Source: Sphaerisporangium album (GTDB lineage: Bacteria > Actinomycetota > Actinomycetes > Streptosporangiales > Streptosporangiaceae). Taken from it: 64,000 bases of DNA. Shown piece after piece: positions 44,178-53,235 of the stretch (its first letter is position 1; every line of letters starts with the position of its first letter). The DNA is taken from NCBI RefSeq assembly GCF_003323745.1, contig NZ_QOIL01000001.1, forward strand, positions 488,773 to 552,772. Direction: 5' to 3'. Position numbers and translations under genes: made by a program. The notes under the pieces were generated by a model, which was not told the DNA's origin, did no database searches, and saw only the letters and a program-made list of their open reading frames with translations.

Positions 44178-46078
44178 GCGCGTCCCTCCCCGGCGAGCAC
44201 GAGCGCCGCGCCCGCGTCGAGGCGGTCCGTGCCGCCGCCCTCCGCGCCGCTCGGGGCGAAGATCCCGGCGCCGCGCTCGGCCGGTCCCGCCGCGCGGCGG
44301 AAGGCGGCGAACAGCTCGCGCCCGGTGCCCACCCACTCGTCGTCGCGCAGCGGACGGCCCTCGGGGGTACGGGAGGCCAGCTCGCCGTCCGGGAGCAGGA
44401 CGTCCAGCGTGCCCGTGGCGGAGTCGAGCCGGATCCGGTCGCCCTCTCGCACGAGCGCGATCGGCCCGCCGTCCGCCGCCTCGGGGGACAGGTGGATCGC
44501 GGCGGGCACCTTGCCCGACGCGCCCGACATGCGCCCGTCGGTGATCAGCGCCACGCGCTGCCCCCGGTCCAGCAGCACGGCCAGCGGCGGCGTGAGCTTG
44601 TGCAGCTCGGGCATCCCGTTGGCGCTCGGCCCCTGGTAGCGGATCACCGCGACGAAGTCCTGGCCGTCCAGCTCCCCGGCCTCGAACGCGGCGAGCAGCT
44701 CGGACTGGTCGTCGAAGACCTTGGCGGGGGCCTCGATCACCTGGTGCTCGGGCTTGACGGCCGACACCTTGCTGACCGCGCGGCCGAGGTTGCCGCTGAG
44801 CATGTGGATGCCGCCGTCGGCTGAGAACGGGTCGGCGACCGGCCGCAGCACGTCCAGGTCAGCGCTGACCGGCGCCCGCTCCTCCCAGACGAGGCCGCGA
44901 TCGGTGAGCGCGGGCGCGCCGCGGTAGTGGCCGAGGCCGCGGCCGGCGACGGTCAGCACGTCCTCGTGCAGCAGGCCGGAGTCCAGCAGGTCGCCCATCA
45001 GCGCCTGCATGCCGCCCGCCGCGTGGAAGTGGTTCACGTCGGCCTGGCCGTTGGGGTACATCCGGGTGAGCAGGGGCACGGCCTTGGACAGCGCGGCCAG
45101 GTCGTCCCACAGAAGCTCGACGCCCGCCGCGGCGGCGATGGCGACCAGGTGCATGGTGTGGTTGGTCGACCCGCCGGTGGCCAGCAGCGCCACGGCCGCG
45201 TTGACCAGCGCCTTCTCGTCCACCACCTCGGCGACGGGGGTGTACTCGGGGCCGTGCGCGGTGATCTCGACGGCGCGCCGGGCCGCGGACCGCGTGAGGG
45301 CGTCGCGCAGCTCGGTGCCCGGGTTGACGAAGGTGGAGCCCGGCAGGTGCAGGCCCATGACCTCCATGAGCACCTGGTTGGAGTTGGCGGTGCCGTAGAA
45401 CGTGCAGGTGCCGGGGGAGTGGTAGGACTTGGCCTCGGCCTCCAGCATCTCGCCGCGCCCGATCTTTCCCTCGGCGAAGAGCTGGCGGGTGCGCGCCTTG
45501 ACCTTGTTCGGGAGCCCGGACGGCATGGGCCCCGCGGGGACGAAGATCGCGGGCAGGTGGCCGAAGTGCAGCGCGCCGATGAGCAGCCCCGGCACGATCT
45601 TGTCGCAGACGCCGAGCAGCAGCGAGGCGTCGAACATGTCGTGCGACAGCGCGATCGCGGTGGCCATCGCGATGACCTCGCGGCTGTAGAGCGACAGCTC
45701 CATCCCGGCGCGGCCCTGCGTGACGCCGTCGCACATCGCGGGAACCCCGCCCGCGAACTGCGCCACCCCGCCCGCCTCGCGCACGGCCTCCTTGAGGATC
45801 GCCGGGTAGGTCTCGTACGGCTGGTGCGCCGAGAGCATGTCGTTGTACGCCGACACGATGGCCACGCCCGGACGCTCGGCGCCGCGCAGGGCCAGCTTGT
45901 CGGCGGGGGAGCAGGCGGCGAACCCGTGGGCGAGGTTCGCGCAGCCGAGCGCCGTGCGGGCGGGGCCGCGCCGCCTGGCCTCGCGCGCGGCCTCGCCGAC
46001 GCGGGCGAGGTAGACGTCGCGGGTGCGGGCGCTGCGCTCGGCGAGGCGCTCGGTGACCTCCTGGACGGTGCGGTTCAC
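44174..46078 (-). CDS. edd: 6-phosphogluconate dehydratase
   Basis: 634 residues of the IlvD/Edd family with the expected iron-sulfur cysteines in [23 protein letters not shown] and [15 protein letters not shown]. It converts 6-phosphogluconate to KDPG. GTG 46078 overlaps the zwf stop; the stop overlaps glk. Full family length. Confidence 0.93.
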   Translation of the reverse strand: MNRTVQEVTERLAERSARTRDVYLARVGEAAREARRRGPARTALGCANLAHGFAACSPADKLALRGAERPGVAIVSAYNDMLSAHQPYETYPAILKEAVREAGGVAQFAGGVPAMCDGVTQGRAGMELSLYSREVIAMATAIALSHDMFDASLLLGVCDKIVPGLLIGALHFGHLPAIFVPAGPMPSGLPNKVKARTRQLFAEGKIGRGEMLEAEAKSYHSPGTCTFYGTANSNQVLMEVMGLHLPGSTFVNPGTELRDALTRSAARRAVEITAHGPEYTPVAEVVDEKALVNAAVALLATGGSTNHTMHLVAIAAAAGVELLWDDLAALSKAVPLLTRMYPNGQADVNHFHAAGGMQALMGDLLDSGLLHEDVLTVAGRGLGHYRGAPALTDRGLVWEERAPVSADLDVLRPVADPFSADGGIHMLSGNLGRAVSKVSAVKPEHQVIEAPAKVFDDQSELLAAFEAGELDGQDFVAVIRYQGPSANGMPELHKLTPPLAVLLDRGQRVALITDGRMSGASGKVPAAIHLSPEAADGGPIALVREGDRIRLDSATGTLDVLLPDGELASRTPEGRPLRDDEWVGTGRELFAAFRRAAGPAERGAGIFAPSGAEGGGTDRLDAGAALVLAGEGRA

Positions 46079-47613
46079 GGCAGGTCCTCCTCGTGCCAGG
46101 CGCGGCCGCTGCGGCCGAGCAGTTCGCGGGCCGCGGCGGGGCCGCTGGTGCCGGCGGCGTAGGGCTCGGGGAGGGCGTCGCGCGACTCCCACGTGGCGAT
46201 GATCGGGTCGATCCAGGTCCAGGCGGCCTCGACCTCGTCGCGGCGCATGAACAGCGTGGGGTTGCCGGCGAGCACGTCCGTGAGCAGCCGCTCGTACGCC
46301 TCGGGCACGCGGGCGCGGAAGGTGTCGGCGAAGCTGAGGCTGAGCGGCACCGGGCGCGGGACGACGTCGCCGGCGCCGGGCTCCTTGGCCATGATGTGCA
46401 GGTGGATGCCCTCGCTGGGCTGCAGGCGCAGCACCAGCCGGTTGGGGCTGCCGCCGGGGAAGATCGAGTGCGGGACGTCCTTGAACTGCACGACGATCTC
46501 CGAGCGGCGGTAGGGCATGCGCTTGCCGGTGCGCAGGTAGAACGGCACGCCGGCCCAGCGCCAGTTCTTCACCTCGGCGCGGATCGCGGTGAAGGTCTCC
46601 ACGTGCCGTGAGGCGTCGGTGGGCGGGGTCTTGTCCGGCTCGTCCAGGTAGCCGGGGACGGCGCGCCCGTCCACCTCGCCGGCCGCGTACTGGCCGCGGA
46701 CGGTGAACCGGTCGGCCTCGGTGCCGCTGATCGGCCGCAGCGCCTGGAGCACCTTGACCTTCTCGTCGCGGATCGACTCGCGGTCGTTGCGGGCGGGCGG
46801 CTCCATCGCGACCAGGCACAGCAGTTGCAGCAGGTGGTTCTGCACCATGTCGCGCAGCGCGCCCGCGTGGTCGTAGTAGCCGCGCCGCCCGGGCGTTCCC
46901 ACCGACTCGGCGGCGGTGATCTGCACGTGGTCGATCCACAGGGAGTTCCAGATCGGCTCCAGGAACGCGTTGGCGAACCGCAGCACGAGCAGGTTCTGGA
47001 CGGTCTCCTTGCCGAGGTAGTGGTCGATGCGGAAGATCTGGCGCTCCTCGAAGATGGCGCCGACCTCGTCGTTGATGCCGCGCGCCCCTTCAAGGTCGCG
47101 GCCGAGGGGCTTTTCGAGCACCACGCGGGAGCGGGGGGTCACCAGGCCGGCGGCGTGCGCGGCCCGGCAGAACGGGCCGAACGTCATCGGCGGGCTGGCC
47201 AGGTAGAAGATCCGGTCGACGTCCTCGCGCCCGGCCAGCATGCGGGCGAGCCGGCCCCATCCGGGGTGGGTGCGGGCGTCGCCGGCGACGTCGGCCGTGA
47301 CGTGGTGCAGGCGGCCGAGGAAGCGATCCCACCCCTCGGCGTCGTCGGCGTGCAGACCGGGCCGGACGTCGGCCTCGACCTTGCCGCGGAAGTCGGCGTC
47401 GTCGAGCCCGCCGCGGGACATGGCGATGATGCGGGTCTCCGGGGCGAGCCGCCCGTCGCGGTCGCTGTGGTACAGGGCCGGGAGCAGTTTCCGCATGGAG
47501 AGGTCGCCGGTGCCGCCGAACACGACGAGGTCGGCGGCGTGCGCGGTGGGGCGCGCGGAGGTCTGCGCGGAGGCCGCTTCGGCCGCCGGGGGCGCTGTCG
47601 ATGGCTCAGGCAC
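46075..47613 (-). CDS. zwf: glucose-6-phosphate dehydrogenase
   Basis: 512 residues. NADP-binding [19 protein letters not shown], catalytic [15 protein letters not shown] and the substrate region [18 protein letters not shown] are all present. GTG 47613 with GGAG nine bases upstream is chosen; it leaves an Ala/Ser/Pro-rich lead of about 35 residues. A longer frame reaches 47682. First gene of the Entner-Doudoroff operon, divergent from the ROK regulator. Confidence 0.92.
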   Translation of the reverse strand: MPEPSTAPPAAEAASAQTSARPTAHAADLVVFGGTGDLSMRKLLPALYHSDRDGRLAPETRIIAMSRGGLDDADFRGKVEADVRPGLHADDAEGWDRFLGRLHHVTADVAGDARTHPGWGRLARMLAGREDVDRIFYLASPPMTFGPFCRAAHAAGLVTPRSRVVLEKPLGRDLEGARGINDEVGAIFEERQIFRIDHYLGKETVQNLLVLRFANAFLEPIWNSLWIDHVQITAAESVGTPGRRGYYDHAGALRDMVQNHLLQLLCLVAMEPPARNDRESIRDEKVKVLQALRPISGTEADRFTVRGQYAAGEVDGRAVPGYLDEPDKTPPTDASRHVETFTAIRAEVKNWRWAGVPFYLRTGKRMPYRRSEIVVQFKDVPHSIFPGGSPNRLVLRLQPSEGIHLHIMAKEPGAGDVVPRPVPLSLSFADTFRARVPEAYERLLTDVLAGNPTLFMRRDEVEAAWTWIDPIIATWESRDALPEPYAAGTSGPAAARELLGRSGRAWHEEDLP

Positions 47614-47677
47614 GGGGGAATGCTCCGTCGTTCTGCCAACTAGGACAGATCGGACAGTAACCGGAACTTTGGCCGCA

Positions 47678-47757
47678 CACAAGCATAGTTTTGCATTTTC
47701 AATTGAGGAACTTAGGAATGTTGAGTTACAAAAGGGGGTGCGATTAGACTTGGCCGA
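47678..47757. promoter_or_regulatory. divergent promoter region of zwf operon and ROK regulator
   Basis: For the regulator: -35 TTGAGT (47721-47726), 18-bp spacer, -10 TAGACT (47745-47750), start expected at or next to the ATG at 47757, so a leaderless mRNA. For zwf on the minus strand, TATGCT lies in the CACAAGCATA word (47678-47687). CACAAGCATA with GCATTT (47693-47698) recurs at 11500-11521. AACT...AGTT words around 47709-47726 could be the ROK operator. Confidence 0.6.
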
Positions 47758-49013
47758 TGGTTCGACGATCAGGCCCCGCGCTCGCCACGAGCGGTGAGGT
47801 GCTCCACCTCATCCGCAGCGGCGAGGCGGTGACGCGCGCCGACATCGGCAGGGTGACCGGCCTCTCGCGTCCCGCGGTGGCGCTGCGCGTCGGTGAGCTG
47901 CTGGAACACGGCCTGGTCGTCGAGGACACCGAGGGTCCCTCCACCGGCGGCCGCCCGCCCGCGCGCCTCGCGTTCAACGCCGCCGGGGGCGTCGTGCTGG
48001 TCGCCTCGCTCGGCGCCAGCCGCACCCAGGTCGCGCTGTGCGACCTCGCCGGAGCAGAGCTGGCCCGCACCGACCTGGAGATCGACGTGGAGCGCGGCCC
48101 CGGGGTCGTGCTGCCCATGCTGATGGACATCTGGGAGGACCTGCTGGAGGGCAGGCCGGTGTCCTCGGTGCGCGGCGCCGGCCTCGGCGTGCCCGCCACC
48201 GTCGAGTTCGCGGCCGGGCGCACCGAGAGCGCCCGGGTGATGGCGAGCTGGACGGGCGTGATGATCCCGCCGCTGATCTCCGCGCGCTACCCCGTCCCGG
48301 TGTTCGTGGACAATGACGTGAACGTCGTCGCGATGGGCGAGTACCGCGCGGCGTACGCACGCGAGCTGGCCGACCTGCTGTTCGTGAAGGTCTCGACGCG
48401 CATCGGCGCCGGGGTGATCGCCGGGGGCGAGATCCTGCGCGGCGCGCTCGGCGCGGCGGGCGAGATCGGCCACATCCCCGTCCGCGACGGGGGCGGCGTG
48501 CTGTGCCGTTGCGGCAACATCGACTGCGTCGACTCGGTGGCGAGCGGCACGGCGATCCTGCGCGACCTGCGGGCGCGGGGCCGCGAGGTCACCTCGCTGT
48601 CGGACGTCGTCACGCTGGTCCGCGCGGGCGACGCCGAGACGATGACGGTCGTGCGCCGGGCCGGACGCCTGCTCGGCGAGGTCGTGGCCAGCGCCGTCAA
48701 CCTGCTCAACCCGTCGGTCGTGGTGCTCGGCGGCGACGTCGCCGAGAAGTTCCAGCCGCTGGTCTCCGGTGTGCGCGAGGTGGTCTACCGGCGCTCGACG
48801 GCGCTGTCCACGCGCAGCCTGCGCATCGAGCGCAGCCGGCTCGGGCCCGGCGCGGGCATCACCGGCTGCGCGCTCATGGTGATCGACCACATTCTCGCGC
48901 CCGAGGTGGTCGACGCCTCGCTCGGGGTCAGCGGCACGAGCCCATCAGGTGGCCAAGGGCTCGTTCCAGGTCACGCGGCCCGGCGGCCGGTACCGGCCAG
49001 GGGATCCGGATGA
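47757..49013 (+). CDS. ROK-family transcriptional regulator
   Basis: 418 residues. N-terminal winged HTH (ATSGEVLHLIRSGEAVTRAD, TGLSRPAVALRVGELLEHGL) followed by a ROK sugar-kinase-like domain with the zinc motif VLCRCGNIDCVDS and acidic motif VFVDNDVNVVAMGEY. The kinase-type Asp is present, but the HTH marks it as a regulator of sugar use. It is divergent from zwf-edd-glk-eda and probably represses it. The mRNA appears leaderless. The last 28 codons overlap the convergent DUF2470 gene on the other strand. Confidence 0.88.
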   Translation: MVRRSGPALATSGEVLHLIRSGEAVTRADIGRVTGLSRPAVALRVGELLEHGLVVEDTEGPSTGGRPPARLAFNAAGGVVLVASLGASRTQVALCDLAGAELARTDLEIDVERGPGVVLPMLMDIWEDLLEGRPVSSVRGAGLGVPATVEFAAGRTESARVMASWTGVMIPPLISARYPVPVFVDNDVNVVAMGEYRAAYARELADLLFVKVSTRIGAGVIAGGEILRGALGAAGEIGHIPVRDGGGVLCRCGNIDCVDSVASGTAILRDLRARGREVTSLSDVVTLVRAGDAETMTVVRRAGRLLGEVVASAVNLLNPSVVVLGGDVAEKFQPLVSGVREVVYRRSTALSTRSLRIERSRLGPGAGITGCALMVIDHILAPEVVDASLGVSGTSPSGGQGLVPGHAARRPVPARGSG

Positions 49014-49653
49014 GCGCGGGCGACTCGGCGCCCGCCCGCACCGTGGCGCCGTAACGGTCCAGCTCCCACAGCCACGCGTCCGCGGCCGGCTCGCCGGTCA
49101 ACGCCTCGACGGACCGGCGCAGTCGCTCGCGGTGGGCCTCGTTCACGTGGCGCAGCATGCTCTCGGCGGCCTCCATGATCGGGTCGGGCTCGGTGCCGAG
49201 GTAGTCCTCGGCGTCCAGCATGCCCGACTCGTCGCCGGTGAGGTAGATCACGAAGCCGACGTCGACGCGGAACAGGCGCGGCCCCTCGGGGCGGCCCTCC
49301 ACGGCGGCGAACAGCGCCTCGTCGGGGCAGCGCCCGGCCACGGTGACGGCCGCGTCCCGCACGTCCGCGGCGGGCACCGCCTGTGCCCAGCCCTGCATCT
49401 TCAGCAGGCCGCGCGGGTGGTCCACGCCGCCGAGGCTGCGGGTCGCGGCGAGGTCCACGGTCACGACGACGTCCTCGGACGCCGGGACGCCGTGCAGCGG
49501 CTCACCCGGCTTGACCAGCAGCAACGGACGGCCGTCGCGGTCCACCCCGCCGCGCGCCGCGTGGGCCGAGCCGTTCAGTGAGACGTGGGTCGGGCAGGCG
49601 GCCGACGCGAGGCTGCGGATACGTTCGGAGATAGGGGGGACCGTCACAGGCAT
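48928..49653 (-). CDS. HugZ-like / DUF2470-domain protein
   Basis: 241 residues: a split-barrel (flavin-reductase/PNPOx-like) N-terminal part (PVVL-type strands around LLLVKPGEPLHGVPASEDVV) and a C-terminal DUF2470 region (VNEAHRERLRRSVEAL, LDRYGATVRA). This combination occurs in HugZ-type haem-handling proteins. ATG 49653 follows AGGAG. Two iron-box-like sites lie 45-80 bp upstream, consistent with haem or iron acquisition under DtxR/IdeR control. Confidence 0.72.
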   Translation of the reverse strand: MPVTVPPISERIRSLASAACPTHVSLNGSAHAARGGVDRDGRPLLLVKPGEPLHGVPASEDVVVTVDLAATRSLGGVDHPRGLLKMQGWAQAVPAADVRDAAVTVAGRCPDEALFAAVEGRPEGPRLFRVDVGFVIYLTGDESGMLDAEDYLGTEPDPIMEAAESMLRHVNEAHRERLRRSVEALTGEPAADAWLWELDRYGATVRAGAESPALIRIPWPVPAAGPRDLERALGHLMGSCR

Positions 49654-49697
49654 GGCGTGGCTCCTGGTGTCGTTCGAGTTCGCGTCGCGCGTGTAAT

Positions 49698-49731
49698 TGA
49701 GGTTAGGCTTCCCTTACTTAGGCTTACCTAA
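49698..49731. promoter_or_regulatory. two overlapping DtxR/IdeR-type iron boxes
   Basis: Box 1, TGAGGTTAGGCTTCCCTTA at 49698-49716, fits 17 of 19 positions of the TWAGGTWAGSCTWACCTWA consensus; box 2, CTTACTTAGGCTTACCTAA at 49713-49731, fits 15 of 19 with a perfect right half. They lie between the divergent DUF2470 gene and rpsD paralogue, 15 bp apart in phase. Confidence 0.7.
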
Positions 49732-49747
49732 TCACAGCGAGGTCATC

Positions 49748-50362
49748 GTGCGCTACACAGGACCCAAGGTGCGGCTTTCCCGGCGGGCGGGGTTGCCGCT
49801 GACGCGTAAGGCCGTCCGCTACTTCGAGAAGCGGCCGTACCCGCCGGGCGAGCACGGCCGCTCCACCAACCGGCGCGCCGCCGGAGACTACAGCGTCCGC
49901 CGGCTGGAGAAGCAGAAGCTCCGCTGGTACTACGACGTCTCAGAGAAGCAGATGCGCCGGTACTGGGACCTGGCGCTGCGCCGGCCCGGCCGCTCCGGGG
50001 CCGAACTGCTCGCCATCCTGGAGAGCCGCCTGGCCTCCCTGGTGATGCGCGCCGGGCTGGCCCCGTCGATCTACGCGGCGCGCCAGTACGTCAACCACGG
50101 CCACATCACCGTCGACGGCCGCAAGGTCGACATCCCCAGCTACCTGGTGAAGCCGGGGCAGACCGTCGCCGTCCGGCCCAGGTCGCGGGCGATGCAGCCG
50201 TTCGTCGCGGCCGCCGAGGGCGTCTACGCCGACCAGATCACCGCGCCCTACCTGGACGTCGACCTCGGCGATCTGCGGTTCACGCTGGTCAGCAGGCCGG
50301 AGCGGCCGCAGATCCCCGTCCTGGTGGACGAGCAGCTCGTCGTCGAGCACTACTCGCGCTGA
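49748..50362 (+). CDS. rpsD: ribosomal protein S4 paralogue without zinc cysteines
   Basis: 204 residues, full S4 length. N terminus VRYTGPKVRLSRRAGLPLTR and YPPGEHGR are S4 signatures, the S4 RNA-binding domain covers about 95-155 (APSIYAARQYVNHGHITVDG) and the end reads VDEQLVVEHYSR. It has no cysteine, unlike zinc-binding S4 forms. It stands alone rather than in the usual rpsM-rpsK-rpoA neighbourhood. GTG 49748 has GCGAGG upstream. The iron boxes end 17 bp before its start, so it may be an iron-responsive alternative S4. Confidence 0.88.
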   Translation: MRYTGPKVRLSRRAGLPLTRKAVRYFEKRPYPPGEHGRSTNRRAAGDYSVRRLEKQKLRWYYDVSEKQMRRYWDLALRRPGRSGAELLAILESRLASLVMRAGLAPSIYAARQYVNHGHITVDGRKVDIPSYLVKPGQTVAVRPRSRAMQPFVAAAEGVYADQITAPYLDVDLGDLRFTLVSRPERPQIPVLVDEQLVVEHYSR

Positions 50363-50393
50363 GGCGCGCCGCGCCGGTACCCCGGCGGGCGCG
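50363..50393. terminator. bidirectional hairpin between rpsD and gtrA
   Basis: CGCCGG-TACC-CCGGCG with flanking GGCGCG/GCGC repeats fills the gap between two convergent stops. Confidence 0.5.
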
Positions 50394-50819
50394 TCAGGCC
50401 GGCGCCAGGAACACCCACCTGCGGTACGACCAGAAGCGGAAGAGGGTCCCGAGGGCGTATCCGGCCAGGTTGGCGAGGTTGAGGCTCACCGGGTCGCGCA
50501 GCCCGAGGACGCGCTCGGTGAACGCGACGCACGCGAGCCCGGCCAGCAGGGCCAGGCCGTTCAGCACGAAGAACAGCAGGTACTCCCGGCCCACCCCGCC
50601 GCGCGCGCGGTCGTGCCAGGTCCAGTGCCGGTTCGCGAGGTAGGCGAACGTCGTCGCGGCCACCGTGCCCGCCACCTTGGCCGCCGGCGGTCCCCAGCCG
50701 AGGGCGTAGTGCAGGAGGTTGAAGCCGCCGATGTCGACCAGGGTGGCGACGACACCGACGGCCCCGAACTTCGCGACCTCGCCCGCCAGGGCGGCCCGCC
50801 GTTCGCCGAGACCGCTCAC
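50394..50819 (-). CDS. GtrA-family membrane protein
   Basis: 141 residues, four membrane segments (FGAVGVVATLVDIGGFNLL, KVAGTVAATTFAYLANRHW, YLLFFVLNGLALLAGLACV, LANLAGYALGTLFRFWSYR) and the family hallmark FAYLANRHWTW. GtrA proteins flip or handle polyprenyl-phosphate-linked sugars for cell-surface glycosylation. GTG 50819 overlaps the upstream GT87 stop by four bases. Last gene of the long leftward cluster. Confidence 0.85.
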   Translation of the reverse strand: MSGLGERRAALAGEVAKFGAVGVVATLVDIGGFNLLHYALGWGPPAAKVAGTVAATTFAYLANRHWTWHDRARGGVGREYLLFFVLNGLALLAGLACVAFTERVLGLRDPVSLNLANLAGYALGTLFRFWSYRRWVFLAPA

Positions 50820-52144
50820 CGCGCCTCGGGCTCGGGCTCGGCGAACCGCATCGCGGGCAGCGTGCCCCGCCCGCCGAGCACCGGGCCGGAGACCGCCGGC
50901 GCGACCGTCGCGCCCACCGCGCCGGAGCGGCGGAAGTGCCGCCGCACCCACAGCGGGCCGAGCAACAGCAGCGCCAGGCCGGTCAGCGGGAACATGTTCG
51001 CGACCACCTGCTGCCACAGCGCCAGGTCCATGGGCGCGGGCGGCGCCTCCTGGATGCCGACGATCATGAACACCCGCACCGTGAAGATCGCCGTCAGCAG
51101 CGCCGTGCCGAGCGCCACCGCCACGGCCCGCCTGGTGTACGCCCAGATCGCCAGCCAGATCAGCAGCGGGATCACGTACACCCAGTGGTGCTCCCAGCTC
51201 ACCGGGGAGATCAGCAGCCCGGTGATCGCCGTGGCCGAGAAGCCGAGGAAGTCGGCGCCCCTGCGGAAGGCGTACGCGGCGACGCCCAGGCCGTACGCCC
51301 CGACGACCACCATCACGACCAGCCACCACTGCGAGAACGCGTCGCTGGCCAGCACCCGCGCCAGCATGCCCGCGAGCGACTGGTTCGGCGTGTCGAAGAC
51401 GCCGCCCGCGCGGGAGGAGTGGAACACCAGGCCGCCCCAGTAGGTGATCGAGTCCGCGGGACGGACCAGGAAGCCCACCGCCGCCGTGCCGAGGAACGCC
51501 AGCACCGCGTTGCGGGCCGCCCCCCAGCGGCGGGTGACCAGCAGGTAGACGATGAAGATCAGCGGGGTGACCTTGAGCCCGGCGGCGATGCCGATGCCGA
51601 TGCCCTTCCAGCGGCTGTCGGGCTTACGGAAGTCCATCAGTACCAGAAGCAGCAGGAACATGTTGATCTGACCGGCGACGAGCTGCACCCGGACCGGCAG
51701 CAGCCAGGCGGTGAGGATCAGCCCGGCGATCGTCAGCACGGCCTTGACCCGGCCGTCGCGCACACCGGCGATGCCCAGCGTCATCCACACCACGGCGCCG
51801 AGCGCCATCAGCGAGACGGCGTTCCACACCAGGCTGGCCGTCGCGGCGGGCAGGAACGACAGGGGGACGAAGAACAGGATCGCGGTGAGCGGCGGGTACA
51901 GGTAGGGCATCGGGCCGTACAGCGGGCTCATCACCACCAGGTCGTACAGCGACTGGCCGTCGCGGACGGTGTGGCCGCTGGCCAGGTAGACGGTCAGGTC
52001 GACCGTCCACCGCTGGCTCCAGTACGAGTCGTGCTGGTAGACGTACGCGGCGATGAGGGCGAGTATCACGGAGGTGACCGCGACCGCGGACCAGGTGATC
52101 ACCCGGAGCGGGACGCGCTTGGCGGTTGTCTGGGGGGTGGACAT
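50816..52144 (-). CDS. GT87-type polyprenol-sugar-dependent glycosyltransferase
   Basis: 442 residues, largely hydrophobic with about ten membrane segments and the DUF2029/GT87 features PYLYPPLTAILFFVPLSFLP, GIAAGLKVTPLIFIVYLLV and SPVSWEHHWVYVIPLLI. Relatives (for example mycobacterial PimE) use polyprenyl-phosphate mannose outside the membrane. The acceptor here is unknown. It starts two bases after the GT4-like gene stop and overlaps gtrA, so the GT2, GT4-like, GT87 and GtrA genes form one unit. Confidence 0.82.
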   Translation of the reverse strand: MSTPQTTAKRVPLRVITWSAVAVTSVILALIAAYVYQHDSYWSQRWTVDLTVYLASGHTVRDGQSLYDLVVMSPLYGPMPYLYPPLTAILFFVPLSFLPAATASLVWNAVSLMALGAVVWMTLGIAGVRDGRVKAVLTIAGLILTAWLLPVRVQLVAGQINMFLLLLVLMDFRKPDSRWKGIGIGIAAGLKVTPLIFIVYLLVTRRWGAARNAVLAFLGTAAVGFLVRPADSITYWGGLVFHSSRAGGVFDTPNQSLAGMLARVLASDAFSQWWLVVMVVVGAYGLGVAAYAFRRGADFLGFSATAITGLLISPVSWEHHWVYVIPLLIWLAIWAYTRRAVAVALGTALLTAIFTVRVFMIVGIQEAPPAPMDLALWQQVVANMFPLTGLALLLLGPLWVRRHFRRSGAVGATVAPAVSGPVLGGRGTLPAMRFAEPEPEAR

Positions 52145-52146
52145 GG

Positions 52147-53235
52147 TCAACCTTTCGACGTGCCGGTGAACGACCGGCCGGAGTCCAGGCCGGGGGGTAC
52201 GGGGGAGGTGCCCTGGGGGCCCGCGAGCAGGTCCTCCCAGGTGGCGACGCGGATCAGCGCGTCCTCGACGCCGAGCCGGTCGAGCACGCCGAGCGCGTCG
52301 AACTCGTCGCAGCCGTTGAGCAGCAGGCTGACCGTCCCGCCGGAGACGCCGACCTCGTCGGACGCGCGCAGGCGGTGGCCGGGCACCGGGACGGGCCCGG
52401 CGGGGTAGCGGACCAGCGTCGCGAGATCGGAGCGCGCGTACCGCCGCTCGGCCCTGCCGCGCCGCCGGGACCGGTCGCCGCCGAGCTGGTGGGCGACCAC
52501 CCCCGCCAGCAGACGGGCGCTGCGCTCCCAGCGCTCGCCCGGCATGGGGGAACCCTGTTCGGACGGGCCGGCGGCGGGCCGGGTGAGCGAGGACGGACCG
52601 GCGGCCGGTCGCGCCGGTGAGGACGAGCCGCCGGCCGGTCGTGCGGGCGGGGACGGGGGGCCGGTCGGCCGCGTCGAGGCCGGCGCGCCGGCCGGGACCA
52701 CGAAGATCGGGCCGCGGAAGCCCCGCCGGCGCCGCAGCTCGTGCCGGGTGGACGCCGACGGCGCGGCGACGGCCCGGTCGCGGCGGCTCCACCGGGCGAG
52801 CGGCCCGGCCAGGAGGCCCTCCAGCGCCGCCGTCAGGGAAAACCGTCCCGCCGGGGCGGGCGGGCGGCTGTCGTCGTGGACGACCTGCACCACCGGCAGC
52901 CGCCGCCCGCTGATCATCGCGACGGCGAACGCCATGCGGCTCGTGCAGTCGACGACGGCGTCGAAGCGCTCGCCCCGCCGCAGCAGGCGCAGCACCGTCC
53001 GCGGGTACATGCCGAGCGCCTCGCCGGAGCGCAGCACCTCGATGCCGTCGATGACCTCGTGGGCCGCCGCGCCGGGCGGGCGGGTGGCGGCCCAGGTCAC
53101 GTGCGTGCCCCACCTCACCCAGAGCCGGGCGATCCGGTGCAGGTAGCGCTCCGCGTCCCCGGCCTGCGGGTGCCCGACGTCCCGCCGGCTCACGATCAGC
53201 ACATGACGCCCGCCGAGGGGCCGATCCGCGCTCAT
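52147..53235 (-). CDS. GT4-like glycosyltransferase with internal deletion
   Basis: 362 residues. Residues 1-180 are the N-terminal GT4 domain (HVLIVSRRDVGHPQAGDAER, VVQVVHDDSRPPAPAGRF). Then, where the donor-binding Rossmann domain with its E-x7-E motif should start after GPIFVVPAGA, there are four 10-residue Pro/Ala/Ser repeats (about 186-225). The sequence resumes at the last helix of a GT4 fold (ERWERSARLLAGVVA) and ends in a small unrecognised domain. So the nucleotide-sugar half is absent and activity is doubtful. It overlaps the GT2 gene stop by four bases (ATGA). Confidence 0.75.
   Translation of the reverse strand: MSADRPLGGRHVLIVSRRDVGHPQAGDAERYLHRIARLWVRWGTHVTWAATRPPGAAAHEVIDGIEVLRSGEALGMYPRTVLRLLRRGERFDAVVDCTSRMAFAVAMISGRRLPVVQVVHDDSRPPAPAGRFSLTAALEGLLAGPLARWSRRDRAVAAPSASTRHELRRRRGFRGPIFVVPAGAPASTRPTGPPSPPARPAGGSSSPARPAAGPSSLTRPAAGPSEQGSPMPGERWERSARLLAGVVAHQLGGDRSRRRGRAERRYARSDLATLVRYPAGPVPVPGHRLRASDEVGVSGGTVSLLLNGCDEFDALGVLDRLGVEDALIRVATWEDLLAGPQGTSPVPPGLDSGRSFTGTSKG
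52561..52680. repeat. four tandem 30-bp repeats inside the GT4-like gene
   Basis: Four consecutive 30-bp units (52561, 52591, 52621, 52651), each starting GGACGR and continuing with GC-rich variants of CCGGCGGCCGGTCG. They stay in frame and encode a Pro/Ala/Ser-rich linker in place of the missing domain. Confidence 0.8.

Noticed and set aside
52561..52680. CRISPR-like array
   Set aside because: The 30-bp units are directly adjacent with no spacers, in frame within a coding sequence and GC-rich.
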